NCBI GenBank assembly: GCA_964035015.1
Contig: OZ035997.1
Coordinates: forward strand, 23,740,834 to 23,804,833
DNA: 64,000 nt
Direction of reading: 5' to 3'
Source of the DNA: Corallium rubrum
Lineage: Eukaryota; Cnidaria; Anthozoa; Scleralcyonacea; Coralliidae
Shown here: piece after piece, positions 9,350-20,859 of the stretch
Position numbering within the stretch: position 1 is the stretch's first letter
Layout of the letters: each line of letters starts with the position of its first letter
The notes under the pieces: generated by a model
What the model was told of the DNA's origin: nothing
The model's database searches: none
What the model saw: the letters and a program-made list of their open reading frames with translations, nothing else
Program-made: the position numbers and the translations under genes

Positions 9350-12300
9350 GAACACCGCTACCAAACGTTTGCGCATGCGTGAATTTGCTAGCGTAAACAT
9401 GGCGAGAGAAGTGGGAACTAGCCGTGGCGACAACGACCAAGTAAGACTCGACTATTCATTTGTGTTTTTAAAAAGGGTAAGGGTAATTTCAGAATATGTT
9501 ACAATATTGACAAAGAAGCCATGCACAAATTACCTACCTTATCTTTTTGGTAGTATGCTTACAATGTTAACTTTTGTGTAGGATTCTAAGAGAAGTCCAA
9601 ATATTTCAATGTTTTCCCGCTCTTTTTGAGGTGCGCTGTGAGCTCGGGTGTTGCGCATGCGCAGCAGGCCTCACAATTTCGGTCAGCCGCTCGGCGTTAT
9701 GAACAAACATATATCTAATGTTGTTCACTTGTTCTTGATGTTAATCAAAGCTATCGTTTCCATTCTTTGGGTAAACTTTGCAGAGTGGATCTATTGCAAT
9801 TCAAATTTTCATAAATAAGTTAAACTGTATCTGAATTAATCGAGTTCTTAAACCGGACAATCAGATTATATAGAATCGACCAGCCGATGCCAGGGCCATT
9901 TTTGCCCACTTCCCAACGTGCAGGCAAAATGCCCTGGGTACGAAGTTGAATATTTTAGAAACATTTCTATTGCAACGACAGTAATCAAGATAGGTTTTAT
10001 AGTTATTTTATCGCGGTGTGTTTCGGAAATTTGGAACTATGTTGTCAACAAGGTTGCCATTATCCAATCAAAATGACTTTTGATCTGAAACTCGCAATTT
10101 CATTGCATAATCGACGATCATATAGTTACAACGTACAATCCGAGAATAATTCATTGGGACACTAAACCATCAACTAGCTTCGTTCTTGCTTGTTTTATTA
10201 CTGAGAGATAAATAACGTTCGATCTTTTCCCCTCCCCCACCCCCCGCCAATCAATGTTGATTTCCAGGAAACACTTCTGAGTTCTAGCAAAGCACAATTT
10301 GGACATCACAACCTTAATCCGAGGAGGAGGGGGTGACTTTATTCGGTACATGGAAAGGTCCAGGCCTCAAAGTGTTAAACACTATCTAACTAATAAATCA
10401 CCGTTTCTGTAATTGGCCTATGGTAGAAGTAAAAAGTCAGTTCACTATCGCCCACACATTGCAAGCCAAATAACAGTCCCGGTTGAGAAATCCCAATTGC
10501 AAGGGAAAATTTTCAAGGAGGGGAAACCCCAAATGATTTAATGAGATTCGAGTACTTGACACACACAGCATATCACGAGTTCACTACCGAGACAGGTTTA
10601 TGAACGGAGCAATTGAACATTTCTTCAAGACTTGAGCAGAGGAACAAACCGGGATCGGGATCAATGACGTTTAGTTACACAAAATTGAAAATAGTCAAGT
10701 CAAAAGGAAACTGGTGATTTGTCGAGTGTTCAGAGTCTTCAGAGGTATTGAGGATATGATATTTGTATTTCCTTCCTGATTAATTTTGATAACTTCATAC
10801 TCATAATTATAGCCCAATCTGTGCATCAGGGAAGTTACGAAATATGTATACGCCGTATAAACCACAATGGCCGCTGTGTCTTTGTCCTCTGAGTTTCAGG
10901 GGATTGATTACAACGCACCAATAATAGGCATTAATCGCAGTAGATACATACATGCACGCCTATAAGCGCGCCTATATATTTTTGAGATTTTATAAGCTTC
11001 AGTGTTCCTATTTCCGAGCCTCTAAATTTCAATTTTTCTCCTTCGGGAAAATTCCCCCGGACCCCTCTAGACGACTCCTTTTTAGTGAATGCCCCCCACC
11101 CAACGAGACATTCCTAAAAAGACCTTGTGAGCAATGACAATGTGTTTACACTTTAGGTCTTTGCACTGCATGTAATAACCTGCGTATCGCGTATGACCTT
11201 TTACCCAAATGACTTCAACGTGCTCGCTGCGTCTTGCCGGAGCCCGAGTGAACACCTGACAAGGTGTCTTGTTCAAACAGGGCTAGCCTGCGTAGCGGGC
11301 GCTGGGGATTGCGACGGACAGAGCGCCTATGCAGGGCTCTATTGTTATTTTTTGTGCATAGCGTTTGGCGGTCGTACTCTATTGGTTGACACGCTATAAT
11401 GATCTATCAATCAAAGAGAGTTTGAATTTCCGCTGCAGACGTTGGCGAAGAGTTCGAAGGGCGTTGCGAGAATGTGCCTTGCCGGCATAGTAGGAACGAG
11501 TTAAAAATAAGATTGATAAGAGAGTGGCCATAAGGGAGCTACATGTGCATCCGAAGGAAAATGTTTTTTCGCTTTTTTCCCAACTGTTAATTACGGTAAC
11601 ATTTTCACGCAAGACGTGGCCCCTTCGGCTTAACGGCGAATAACTGAATTGTCTGACATTGACTTGAGCAAAACATAATTCAGAATTTCTTACAATCGCA
11701 TTTGATCCGAATCAGTGGGATCTACTCAGGCTTACTTCTCCGGCTGCATTGGGCATCAGTGCCAGTTGTCAGTGGAAGATAAATTCGCTATTATAAAGTG
11801 TCACATTTGACTTTTTACTTCCACTATGAGCCAATTGCAGAAACGGTGATTTAGTTATAGACAGTGTTTAAGGATTAGACAGTGAGTAGTTAAACAAAAT
11901 ATATCATCGGATTTAACCAACGTCGACTACAACATTGCAAACCCAAAGACAATAGTTAATTGTTGATTTACATAGTCAGTGGGGGTTCACTATCGCCCAC
12001 ACGTTGCAAGCCAAATAACAGTTCCGTTTGGGAAGTCCCAATTGCAAGGGGATTTTTTTTTACAAAGGTAAGAACAACAGAAGGGGAAAGCCCAATGACG
12101 TCAGGTTATTCCCAGAATTGAGTACTTGACACACCTGGCATATCACGACTCACGTCACGAGTTCATTAACCGAGACAGGGTTTCGTTATCGCAATAGTCG
12201 CCAACTACGTTCTTTAAAAGATAAAGAAGCTAGGACAAGCTGGGATCCGAATGATCTTTAGTTACACAAAATAGTCAAGTCAAAAGGAAACTGGGGATTT

Positions 12301-12800
12301 GTCGAGTGTTCAGAGGTATTGAGAATATGATATTTGTCTTTAGTTCCTGGTTAAAACACTAGAGAAGTTAAGAAATATATGTATACGCCATACGATATTT
12401 GTATTTGTTTGACGTCTATATGCATGTTCTATTGTAAGGCTCTGCTCGCAGGGTGCTTGTCAAGATGTCTTGTTTAATATTTTCCTTCGTTGTTGATTCG
12501 ATTGGAAGCGATTTGTGGCGAGTTAATTCTTCGTCACCGCTGTTCCCCACGTTGACTAAAATAATACAAAGGCTGACCACTTTCAGACCACTTTCTAGAC
12601 ATAGCCTAGAACTCAAACTCAAACTGAAATATCTCCGTTCAAAATCGTCGCTCGGCCTTAAAGTTTTCACGATCGCATTGTTCCAGTGAACTTTCTTTGT
12701 TCATAACCCGTTCAATTTTTGCGACATACGATTGATACGAAGCTATCTCTTTCTCACAGCGCGAAGTCACATGAGCGGAAGTGAGAAAGTCATCCCTTTG
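9350..12800. other. Repeat mosaic without genes
   Basis: No convincing coding region is seen. Recognisable pieces are a Mutator-like remnant (9690-9943) and a pair of inverted words, AAATCACCGTTTCTG(T/C)AATTGG near 10397 and its inverse near 11850. A direct repeat pairs about 10440-10640 with about 11978-12190 (TTCACTATCGCCCACAC, GAGTACTTGACACAC). The block 10925-11830 matches 56490-58640 in copy C. The block at 9360-9415 (AAACGTTTGCGCATGCGTGAA) matches 56430-56490. Confidence 0.5.
9690..9943. mobile_element. Partial Mutator-like MITE (right end)
   Basis: The sequence from ACATATATCTAATGTT to the terminal CCCTGGGTACGAAGTTG matches the right half of the complete element at 63230-63747. The left end is missing here. 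Confidence 0.6.
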
Positions 12801-13748
12801 GGGGTAGACTCAATCTCGTCCCCAGAGCCAGCTCCCCCCCGGGAAAGCAAATGGCTCTGGGACAAGCCGTTTGAAACTTGCCTCTGATTGGTTTAACGCT
12901 TCGACGCCTACTGCGCTGCGCAGATAATTTCATGCTCATTCTCCCATGTTCTCATGTTGAATTTTCAAGAGGAGCGGAGCAAAATAAAAACATCTTTATG
13001 AGAATTAAACCTGACAAAATGAAAGATTCTTTCCAAAGAGACAAGGAATATACGTATTTGGCTTAGTAACATGTTTGGATCCTTGATTTGAGCTTCCACG
13101 GGACTATAAACGGGAGAACGTATTACGACAGATTCATCGAATCATCGATCGTAGCCGCGGTTCGTGATCATTGAGAGTTGTCTTTTTCAGATTTCACAGT
13201 TTCCGTGTTTGTATGTTAAAAAATAAATATTTATGCTATATCGTCATATTAGACATTGGGTTTGACTACAAGAAATATGATTGGAGAAATATATTATCTG
13301 AGCACATTATTAACTGATCAACATGTTGCTAAATATCCCATAGATATCTCCTTATATAAATATATATATACTGTCTTATGAGTGTTGATACTGTGTTTGT
13401 AACTTTTATTTGTGTAAGTTAATATTCCTGGTTGTATTGTCAGACATGTTGAGGTTGTCAGACCATGAGTACTGTACTACATAATTATTTGTTTAATTAA
13501 ACTTTGAATCAAACACTCCTATCCACATTCTACAATACAACTGGCAGCTATAAATTAGTCTAAAGTATTGTATCCAAATGTGGTAAGCATCAGTTGCTGG
13601 TTTACACCAGTTTTCAATTTAAGACTAGTATATACTACAGATATACCCATTACTTTCCTCGATTAAACAAATACACTTGTTTGTGTTCTGACAACAATAA
13701 ACTAACCTTATTTATACTGGATAACTCTATCAGTTTATACTGTATATC

Positions 13749-14689
13749 CAGTGGTGTAACTCCTATGTATTCTACCTCGTAAAAGCCGAGGCATCATAAC
13801 TCAGGGGGGGCACCCTGAGATTTGATTTGAAGGAAACACTAGAAACCTTAAATATTCATCTCTAAAAAGGCTAAAATGCCCAGGTTGCCAGAGCCCCCAG
13901 GGTTTTTTCACCCTCTAAGCTCCCTTGAAATCAGCCTTCTTGATTTCTGTATAATAAAGCACATCATGTTCACAAGGCTCAAAATAATGGCTGGTACTGG
14001 TCAATGACCACTCAAATTTTTAATGTGACCAGTCAAACTTGTATAACACCAGTCATTTTAACCAGTCATATTACTTGCAATTAATTTTATTACTTCCATT
14101 TGAAGGAACTTAAAATGATTGTAGACCCGTTTCATAATGTCTGATATATATTGAAGTGAACTATGCATGCATTTCCTTTTTATGACAAACGTTCATATCA
14201 GTACTAGCTTATATATATATATATATAGTGTAGAATATACTTTACATGTTTTTTTGTGTTGTGTTGTGTTACGGTTTGTTTGGTTTTTTGTTGTTTTTTG
14301 TTTTTTGTTGGGTTGTTTTTTTTTTTTTTTTGCTTTTTTTTTGGGGGGGGGGGGGCATCATGAAATTTGACTGGTCAAAAATCACCTTTGCCCAGTCACA
14401 ATTGGAACTGACCAGTCACCATGACCGGTGTAACATGAAACATTATTTTGAGCCCTGTGTTCATAATTTATGCTTCTGGACACAGGTGCTTTTTAAGAAA
14501 CCCATTAAAAATTGGCCTCTAAATGACTACCAAAAGGCTCATATTGCCAGGGCTTCATGGGGGCTCCACCCCCTGGGACCCAACGGCAGTGTTGCCCCTG
14601 GACCTCTCAAGGGGACCTAGCTCCCCCTGCCTTGGGAGCACCCACTCCAGTTTGGACCATGGGCACCCTAGCACAAGCTTACACCACTG
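13749..14689. mobile_element. Non-autonomous hAT-like element, CAGTGGTGTAA termini
   Basis: The ends CAGTGGTGTAA and TTACACCACTG are inverted. The flanking 8-mers TGTATATC (13741-13748) and TATATATC (14690-14697) match at 7 of 8 positions, consistent with hAT's 8-bp duplication. No transposase is present. It contains a second element (13973-14457). Confidence 0.7.
13973..14457. mobile_element. Nested element with CA(A/G)GGCTCAAAATAATG termini
   Basis: The inverted ends CAAGGCTCAAAATAATG and CATTATTTTGAGCCCTG are followed inward by repeated ACCAGTCA words. TGTTCA flanks both ends (13967-13972 and 14458-14463). It contains T- and G-homopolymer runs at 14311-14355 that make artefactual open frames. 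It is probably hAT-like. Confidence 0.65.
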
Positions 14690-14699
14690 TATATATCTG

Positions 14700-15900
14700 A
14701 ACTGTTGTTGTCAGAGGTCCAGTAAGGGCCCATTCTCATTGGTCCAGTGTTACTACAGGAGGAAGTGGCAAAAGTGATTTTTTTAATCAAATAACTCCAT
14801 TGTGCAGGAATCGAACGCAGGTTGCAGACTTAACTGCTGTATGTACCACCAAGAGTCCAACACCCCAGCAAATCATGCTAATATGTAATAATGGTATAAA
14901 ACTAAAAGCATTTATATATATAGCATATGAAATGGTTATGCACTAGTCAGAGTAAACCCATCCACCCTCACCCCATGACATAGGTTTAGGTTAGTTCTGA
15001 ATAGCTTGCAAAAATTAACAAATGCCATCCCATGTGGGACAATATTTTGTACAAAATGACAGAAAATGCCCCACACCCTAAGGAAAAATACAAGTTAATT
15101 GTATGATTGAATTTCTCTTTTGCTGATGGAATTAGTATAATTACCAGATTTAATACAGAAACTGGATTCAAGGTTATGTTGGTTTACTTTATGTAGGTGC
15201 TAATAAAAAATAAAATATTAAGTTCAAAGTTTTGTCAACAAGACAACTGAAAATATAAAATGTATTGTCTTCAAAAAATACATTGGTATTATAAATGCTG
15301 AAAAAGTGCAATATAATTATATAGATAAAACAACACCCTTTGATCTGGGAAAATATATATTTTGAATAACCCCTTGATAATGTAGCTTACATGAGTGGAA
15401 TATTGTGAAAACAAGGTTGTCACTCTAAATATTGTCATGTCTTTCTGCATGACACTTTTTAGACAAGTAGTTTAAACTTGCAGTTATCTTACAGGGGGGG
15501 AGGGGTTTGCAGCCTATAAATTATCAAAATTTACTGGAAAACGTGTTATAGTCCTTGTTCAACCTTCTCAATCCTTTGGTACTTCCTACGGCACTGTAAA
15601 TCTGAGAGGCCAGAAGACAATTATATACTTTAGAAGCAAATTATGTACATGTATAGTTAGGACAATATCAAATTTATATTGTATATGCATATGAAGAAAT
15701 ATCATAATTTATATCAAGTCTGCTCATCAAGACTATAGACAAAATCACAACAAGGATACTTTCTTAGTTTATCATACACACATACATAGTGTAAGGATTG
15801 TTTACCATGATACTCAAGCCAATAAAAAAAGACCATAAAAAAGACCATACTAGTTATACTACATATTAAGTGCATTCTAGTATAAAAGTTCAGCAACTGG
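14700..15900. other. AT-rich interior of the Mutator-like element
   Basis: No gene is recognised. A tRNA-like SINE fragment is at 14806-14880. The rest is unique AT-rich sequence with short A/T homopolymers. Confidence 0.4.
14806..14880 (-). mobile_element. tRNA-like SINE fragment
   Basis: On the minus strand the sequence carries GTTCGATTCCTG, a good RNA polymerase III B-box, preceded by a box-A-like CTTGGTGGTA about 40 bases upstream. It is followed by CAATGGAGTTAT. The same B-box and tail arrangement recurs at 26455-26530. A closed acceptor stem is not seen, so it is not called a tRNA gene. Confidence 0.35.
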
Positions 15901-16619
15901 TATTTTTACTTTCTTTCAAACTTTGACACAGCCTGGTTTTATAAGCGTCAAATGTTACTGAATCAATTATTTTGACGACACACAACATGTACTGATGTAA
16001 CAATTAATAATAAAATGTTACAAATCAACAAATTATAAGTGCAGGGCAAAGAAAAAACAAGTTTTATTATTGGAGACATATATACATACATAAAATACAT
16101 TTTAAAATATCCAGCTTTTGTCACGAATTACGTTGTAGTTGCCTACGAATAAAAATCCGGAAAGAAATATGATATTCTCATGTTCATATAAATCTTGATA
16201 CAAAATTAAAACTGTTTCAGTACAGCTGTCATAAATACTTGATACTTTTTGGACAGTCATACCAAAACACGGGGTGTTATTTTTGAATTTGTCAGCTTCC
16301 TTTCTAAATATTTCACACAAGGAATATTCTCTCGCTATACCAAACAGCAACGATTACTTTCTAACGTCATTTCCACTGTTATTTTGTTGAAATTAAACTC
16401 CAGAATCAGCCTCGACATTGCCACTATATTTTGCAAAAGTTCTGATGGCCGTGCGATAGGTTTTCGTGGGTCTGGGTCCAAAATAATCAACTGCGCACGC
16501 CCCAAAACCCCACGATTCGTGGGGTTTCAAACGGATTGGCCCAGAGCCATTTGATTTGCCCGCGCGGCCGGGCATATTTGGCTCTGGGGACGAGATTGGG
16601 GTAGACTAGGTTACATTTG

Positions 16620-16647
16620 ACCCAGCCCTTCGGAATATATATATACA

Positions 16648-16705
<58 letters not shown>

Positions 16706-16707
16706 GT

Positions 16708-16751
<44 letters not shown>

Positions 16752-16765
16752 TAATTTATTTGTTT
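16620..16765. repeat. (TA)n microsatellite with TACAGTATA interruptions
   Basis: Long alternating TA runs with two short TACAGTATA interruptions. Further TA runs are at 16946-16991, 17195-17246 and 18176-18225. They border the Penelope-like and pogo remnants. Confidence 0.95.
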
Positions 16766-16861
16766 ACTTTAATTGTTTTTATTGGCTTACATGTGTTCAC
16801 GTGATTCCCATTGTAGCTCTGCTATAAATATGCGTGACCATATGTGAGTTGTTTACTAATT

Positions 16862-16899
16862 TCTCCTGACGAAGGGCCTTCGCTCGAAACGTCGAGAAG
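16862..16899 (+). ncRNA. Type I hammerhead ribozyme (Penelope/retrozyme type)
   Basis: All core elements of a minimal hammerhead are present in order. The stem I 5' strand TTCTC (16861-16865) is followed by CTGACGA (16866-16872). Stem II is GGGC/GCTC with loop CTTC, then GAAA (16886-16889). A one-pair stem III precedes the GTC cleavage site (16891-16893), and the stem I 3' strand GAGAA follows. Stem I pairs perfectly over five bases. Hammerheads with a nearly absent stem III are known from Penelope-like retroelements and retrozymes of animals and usually act as dimers. The surrounding sequence (about 16770-16945) is probably a remnant of such an element. Confidence 0.7.
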
Positions 16900-16945
16900 A
16901 TTTTTCTCTGTTTTTCAGACCAACGTGACTTAACCCTAGTGGTAA

Positions 16946-16993
<48 letters not shown>

Positions 16994-17049
16994 TGAGTTT
17001 TGGTTCACAAAATGTTAGAGAGTGCTCAATACCATATAGATAGAGCAAA

Positions 17050-17193
17050 ATATAAAGAATGAAGTATAGTTACCTTAAAGTCTTCGCTACCAGAGGTTTC
17101 ACCCTAAACGGGATCATCAGGCGACGTCGCCTGATGATCCCGTTTAGGGTGAAACCTCTGGTAGCGAAGACTTTAAGGTAACTATACTTCATT

Positions 17194-17201
<8 letters not shown>
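17050..17201. repeat. Perfect 152-bp palindrome without spacer, carrying head-to-head hammerhead-like cores
   Basis: The axis lies between 17125 and 17126 (GCGAC|GTCGC), and every base out to 17050/17201 pairs. On each strand the half reads CTGATGA (17131-17137 on plus), a CCC/GGG stem II, GAAA, a CC/GG stem III with loop TCT, then GTA as potential cleavage site. Stem I is TCGC/GCGA. The U-U at the base of stem II is non-canonical. Penelope-like elements are known for inverted terminal duplications, which could explain the symmetry. Confidence 0.9.
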
Positions 17202-17245
<44 letters not shown>

Positions 17246-17249
<4 letters not shown>

Positions 17250-18157
17250 GAGCCTCGCTATAGCGCGCATCGTTATAACGCGCGACTCGGTATAACGCGG
17301 TTTATCCTTGGACCCAAAAAATTTCTCTTTGCCTGGTTATTATGATCACTAGAGACAATTTGAATGATCTTAACAACTGCTGAGCGTCTTAAATGATCGC
17401 GATCATTACGAGATCGAACGACAACGCGGCAGTGCGATTAGTCTTTTAGTCTTTAGCCGACTTCTAAACGCATGAACGCATGGCTCAACATTGACGAGAA
17501 TGAAACGATTTCTTCTCAAATGACAGAGGACGACATCATCAGTAGCGTACAGCGAAGATGAAGAGGAGGCAGAGCTGATCCCGTCAATGAAGTCTGTGGT
17601 GCAGAGCATAGAGACAACGCTGAAGTGGGCCGAATCGCAGAACCCTGCCGCTGTAACTATTTTTCATCTTAGAAATTTGTTACATCAGGCTAAAGTCGAA
17701 GCACGAAAAAGTTGCAAGCAATTTAAAGTTACTGATTTCTTCAGTGATTCTTAAAACTATTATATAGAAAGAAATAGGTTGAGTGTATTTAAATGTTGGT
17801 TTTACATGTATTTGATACTGATTTCTTCAGTGCTTTTATTAATGCTACTATTAATGTATATAAAGAACTATAATATGTATATGTAAATATTGGTTTTGTT
17901 ACTTTTGTATGTATTTAATACTGATAGTCTGATATTCACTAGGTAATATAACAAGATGAATAACATAACAGAAAATGCGTGTTGATTTTATTACAGACGT
18001 CATAAAGATCCAACAGAAAGTGCTTCTGGCAGTATCCAAGCTTGTTCCCAGTACTCATTCTACAATATTGCGCCAGGACCGAGTGGGAAGAGTACTGGGA
18101 ACGAGATTTGCCCAATAACTCGCAATAACGCGCTTCATCTATAACGCGGTCTCCACT
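17246..18157. mobile_element. pogo/Tigger-like DNA transposon remnant
   Basis: The left end AGTGGAGCCTCGCTATAGCG and right end ATAACGCGGTCTCCACT are inverted. TATAACGCG words repeat inside, as is typical of pogo-family termini. TA flanks both ends within TA-rich surroundings. The interior keeps only the C-terminal part of a transposase (17457-17754). Most of the DDE domain is missing, so the copy is internally deleted and inactive. Confidence 0.7.
17457..17754 (+). pseudogene. pogo/Tigger transposase C-terminal fragment, frameshifted
   Basis: The first frame encodes MNAWLNIDENETISSQMTED and so on, resembling the segment after the DDE domain in Tigger/jerky-like transposases. After a frameshift near 17549 a second frame continues with an acidic stretch (SEDEEEAELIPS), a helix with LKWAE, and the terminal FKVTDFFSDS before the stop. 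An acidic linker and a DFF-type C-terminus are usual in this family. Confidence 0.65.
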
Positions 18158-18176
18158 ATGGACCCCAACTACCGCG

Positions 18177-18229
<53 letters not shown>

Positions 18230-18277
18230 ACTCCAGACACTCCAGGCACTCCTGTAGACTGTACTACAGTCCCTTTA

Positions 18278-19158
18278 GGCCACGCTTTTTTTTTTTGTTG
18301 GATTACGGATTTTGCTCGCCAATATTAAAGGGCGGGAGGGCAAAAAGTAAAAAAAAAAAAAAGAAAGAATTGTCTAATATCTAATACCACACGCAAAGTG
18401 ACATGTACATCCAAAGTCAAAGAGTAGATGATCATAAAGTACATATAAAAGAACACGGTAAATGCACAGTATTTAATGTAAAATATAACATTGCAGTATT
18501 ATTAAAAATGAATGTGAAATGTATTAAATCTATTATGCAGTCTTTTTATAATACTGGTCTTTAATACTGTATATCAACACAATTTTACCACTATCTAATA
18601 CAAACAGTTATCTTTGGAGGAGGCTTGTCGCAGCTTTGGAACTTAATTTCAATGTATTTGCAACCGAAATTCAGTAGGACGTTGACTGGAGTATCCAATG
18701 TCCCTTTGGTCTCATTAATTCCATCATTTGCATAAAGGCAAATCTCCGCAATAGGATCATCTGTGTTGACTTCAATCCTCGAAACGATATCACTAATGGT
18801 TTCTCCTCTTTTACACCTTGTAAAAGTTTTCGGTCTTAGAATTTTAGCACCTTTTTTTAATGTCGCAGCGAAGTAAACATCGCCTTCTTCGGCCATGTTT
18901 CACGTTCATGTGGCGTGACCATGCGTGACAATTGCGTGTTGAAGGTTTAGCCTGCACGTCAGCCTGACTTTATTCTCGCACATTTTATATTTTTGGGTGT
19001 CTTGCTGGGAAAATAAATACTAATACTTTCTAAAATATGGTCGGATGAAAAAAACAACAACACATCAAAACTGATAAGCGGCATTTATATTTTTTTCCTG
19101 CTTTTTAAAAATACAACGTCGGGATATCCGTAATCCAACAAAAAAAAAAAGCGTGGCC
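18278..19158. mobile_element. Harbinger-like TIR element, TTA target duplication
   Basis: GGCCACGC plus a T-run plus GTTGGATTACGGA at the left is inverted at the right (TCCGTAATCCAAC, A-run, GCGTGGCC). TTA flanks both sides (18275-18277 and 19159-19161), the signature of PIF/Harbinger insertions. At 881 bp it lacks a full transposase but contains one clean minus-strand frame (18591-18896). Confidence 0.65.
18591..18896 (-). CDS. Hypothetical 101-residue protein inside the Harbinger-like element
   Basis: The frame starts MAEEGDVYFAATLKKG and ends CDKPPPKITVCIR. Its composition is protein-like, with no repeats and a mix of charged and hydrophobic residues. The centre reads PIAEICLYANDGINETKGTL, suggesting a small beta-rich fold. 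No family is recognised. It could be a first exon captured by the element, or the N-terminal exon of its own second protein. The start context GGCCATG on the opposite strand gives no further support. No intron or partner exon is visible. Confidence 0.4.
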   Translation of the reverse strand: MAEEGDVYFAATLKKGAKILRPKTFTRCKRGETISDIVSRIEVNTDDPIAEICLYANDGINETKGTLDTPVNVLLNFGCKYIEIKFQSCDKPPPKITVCIR

Positions 19159-19234
19159 TTAGGGGCTGCATGGGCAGGCGATGGTTGCACTAGGCATTGT
19201 TGTAGGTGATTTTTGCTTCACCTTCCCCGTAAAG

Positions 19235-20092
19235 CTTCTCCAAGTTTTTGGCAAATTTTTCCTAATCTTCTAACCCGAAATTTAGTTCTGAATATTTTGA
19301 TGTATGGTATAGAGTCTAAGCTATGTAAAATTGTGAACGCTCCCCGTCAGATCACCATTTATTTCTAGCTTGAAAATATGCATTTTCACAGCGCAAGAGA
19401 CAGCTCAAATTTTCTACTGACGGCTGGAGATTCGATTTATATACATGTATGTCATATATATGAAGCTTGTGCTTCGTCTGTCACAAAATAAAATGCATTT
19501 ATAGACATCTAGGCGATGATTTTCCTTTTTATCAAACAAAGTGCATTTTATAAACACAAATTTAATATTCGCTTTGGCTTTCTCCGCACCATTCGCATGT
19601 AATATGATTATGGAACACAAAGTATCGGCTTCTGTTTTGACAACCATCAAGCGAATTATATAAAGACAACTTATCCTTTATGACTTTCTTCGCAGCATCT
19701 TGAAACGCACAAACATCTATGCGACTTTCGGTTCGTTCTTTGATCTTATTTAGCTTAATTATCCAAGAATATTTTACTGAGTAACTCAGTACTGTACTAT
19801 CGTCTTTCACTTGTCAATAACCTCTAAAAGATTTCTGACAAAAAGACTTTTGAAAGGAGTTTATGGGATACGTATATCCCTTTCAAAGAACAGAACTGAT
19901 AAATCAACGTTTATATATAAAGCACAACCACGTCTTGAGTCGAAGGAAACCCGTCAAATTGAAACTGGAAAGTAGGAAAAAGCAATAGTAAAACTAGTTA
20001 AGAAAACTGACGAAGATAAGGGTGGAAATAATAAACGGTAAAAATATAGAGCAGTAATAACAAACATTTAGTAGCAATACTGTTCGGGTTTC
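19235..20092. repeat. Direct repeat, copy 1 (paralogue at 32187-33225)
   Basis: From TTTTTGGCAAATTTT to GCAATACTGTTCGGGTTTC the sequence is shared in the same orientation with 32187-33225, with small indels. The second copy has about 275 bp extra after AAAATTGTGAA, starting GTGTTTCCATAGAG, with a partial repeat GTGTTTCCATCAAG. No gene is seen; short frames here are not conserved between the copies. Confidence 0.75.
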
Positions 20093-20340
20093 TCTGTTTA
20101 CTTATTTAATAGTTCAGTCGATTTTCTTTGTTCTTTCTAGAGCTGTATCTATGATATATCTCAAGAGAACCGACAATTAAAAATTCAAGGCGCGGTACGC
20201 CAGGTGATAGCATAATAATGCAATTTGATATTTGCGCGCTCATCTCAGTTCAAATAGCTTTTTCTCCGATGCTATCCTATACGATTTGTTCTAATTCACA
20301 TAATTTATGTGCACAAACCTACAGATGGTTCAGGGATTTA

Positions 20341-20842
20341 CTTTAAAGTGCCAATGCAGCGAAAATTAAGTTTGTCTAGTTTGAAAGAACATTGAAAATG
20401 ACAAAGTAACAATTACTTTTGTAGAATTTCGTTTCCTTGCTTCATTCGTGAGATATTCAGGTTTGTTTGATATGTAAATGACCTACTTATGACATCACAC
20501 TGCATAATGACTTTTTAGAAAAGTATGATTTTCTTTGAGAGTACTTATCGAAAGTACTTGAAAGTTTTCACGTACATGCATGTAGCCATGACTGGTCACT
20601 AAACCTGCGTAGTGGTGTGTAAAATATTTGGACCATCCTAAAATTGATGCTCTTTCAAAAAGTCATTATGCAGTGTGATGTCATAAGTATGACATTTGCA
20701 TATTAAACAAACCTGAATATCTCAAGATGAAGCAAGGAAACGAAATTCTACGAAAGATGTTACGTTGTCATTTTAAGTGTTCTTCAAATGCAATCATAAA
20801 AAACTGGGGTGAAATTTCGCTGCATTGGCACTTTAAATATGA
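20341..20842. mobile_element. Foldback MITE, TTTAAAGTGCCAATGCAGCG termini
   Basis: The left arm (TTTAAAGTGCCAATGCAGCG, GAATTTCGTTTCCTTGC, CAGGTTTGTTTGATATG) is mirrored on the right with a few mismatches, with arms of about 190 bp. It is non-coding. Terminal words relate it to 8860-9348. Confidence 0.8.
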
Positions 20843-20859
20843 CCGCGTTTGACCGTATG

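Larger units (their letters stand above)
12811..16598. mobile_element. 3.8-kb non-autonomous Mutator-like element with perfect 9-bp target duplication
   Basis: The left terminus CAATCTCGTCCCCAGAGCCA is inverted at the right end (TGGCTCTGGGGACGAGATTG). GGGTAGACT occurs immediately outside both ends (12802-12810 and 16599-16607). A 9-bp duplication is typical of Mutator-like elements. No transposase frame is seen. The interior is AT-rich and is interrupted by a hAT element at 13749-14689. Two shorter elements with the same kind of ends are at 60409-61259 and 63230-63747. Confidence 0.75.

Noticed and set aside
14167..14620. Frames rich in Phe/Val/Leu and Cys over 14167-14620
   Set aside because: They result from T- and G-homopolymer runs inside the nested element at 13973-14457.
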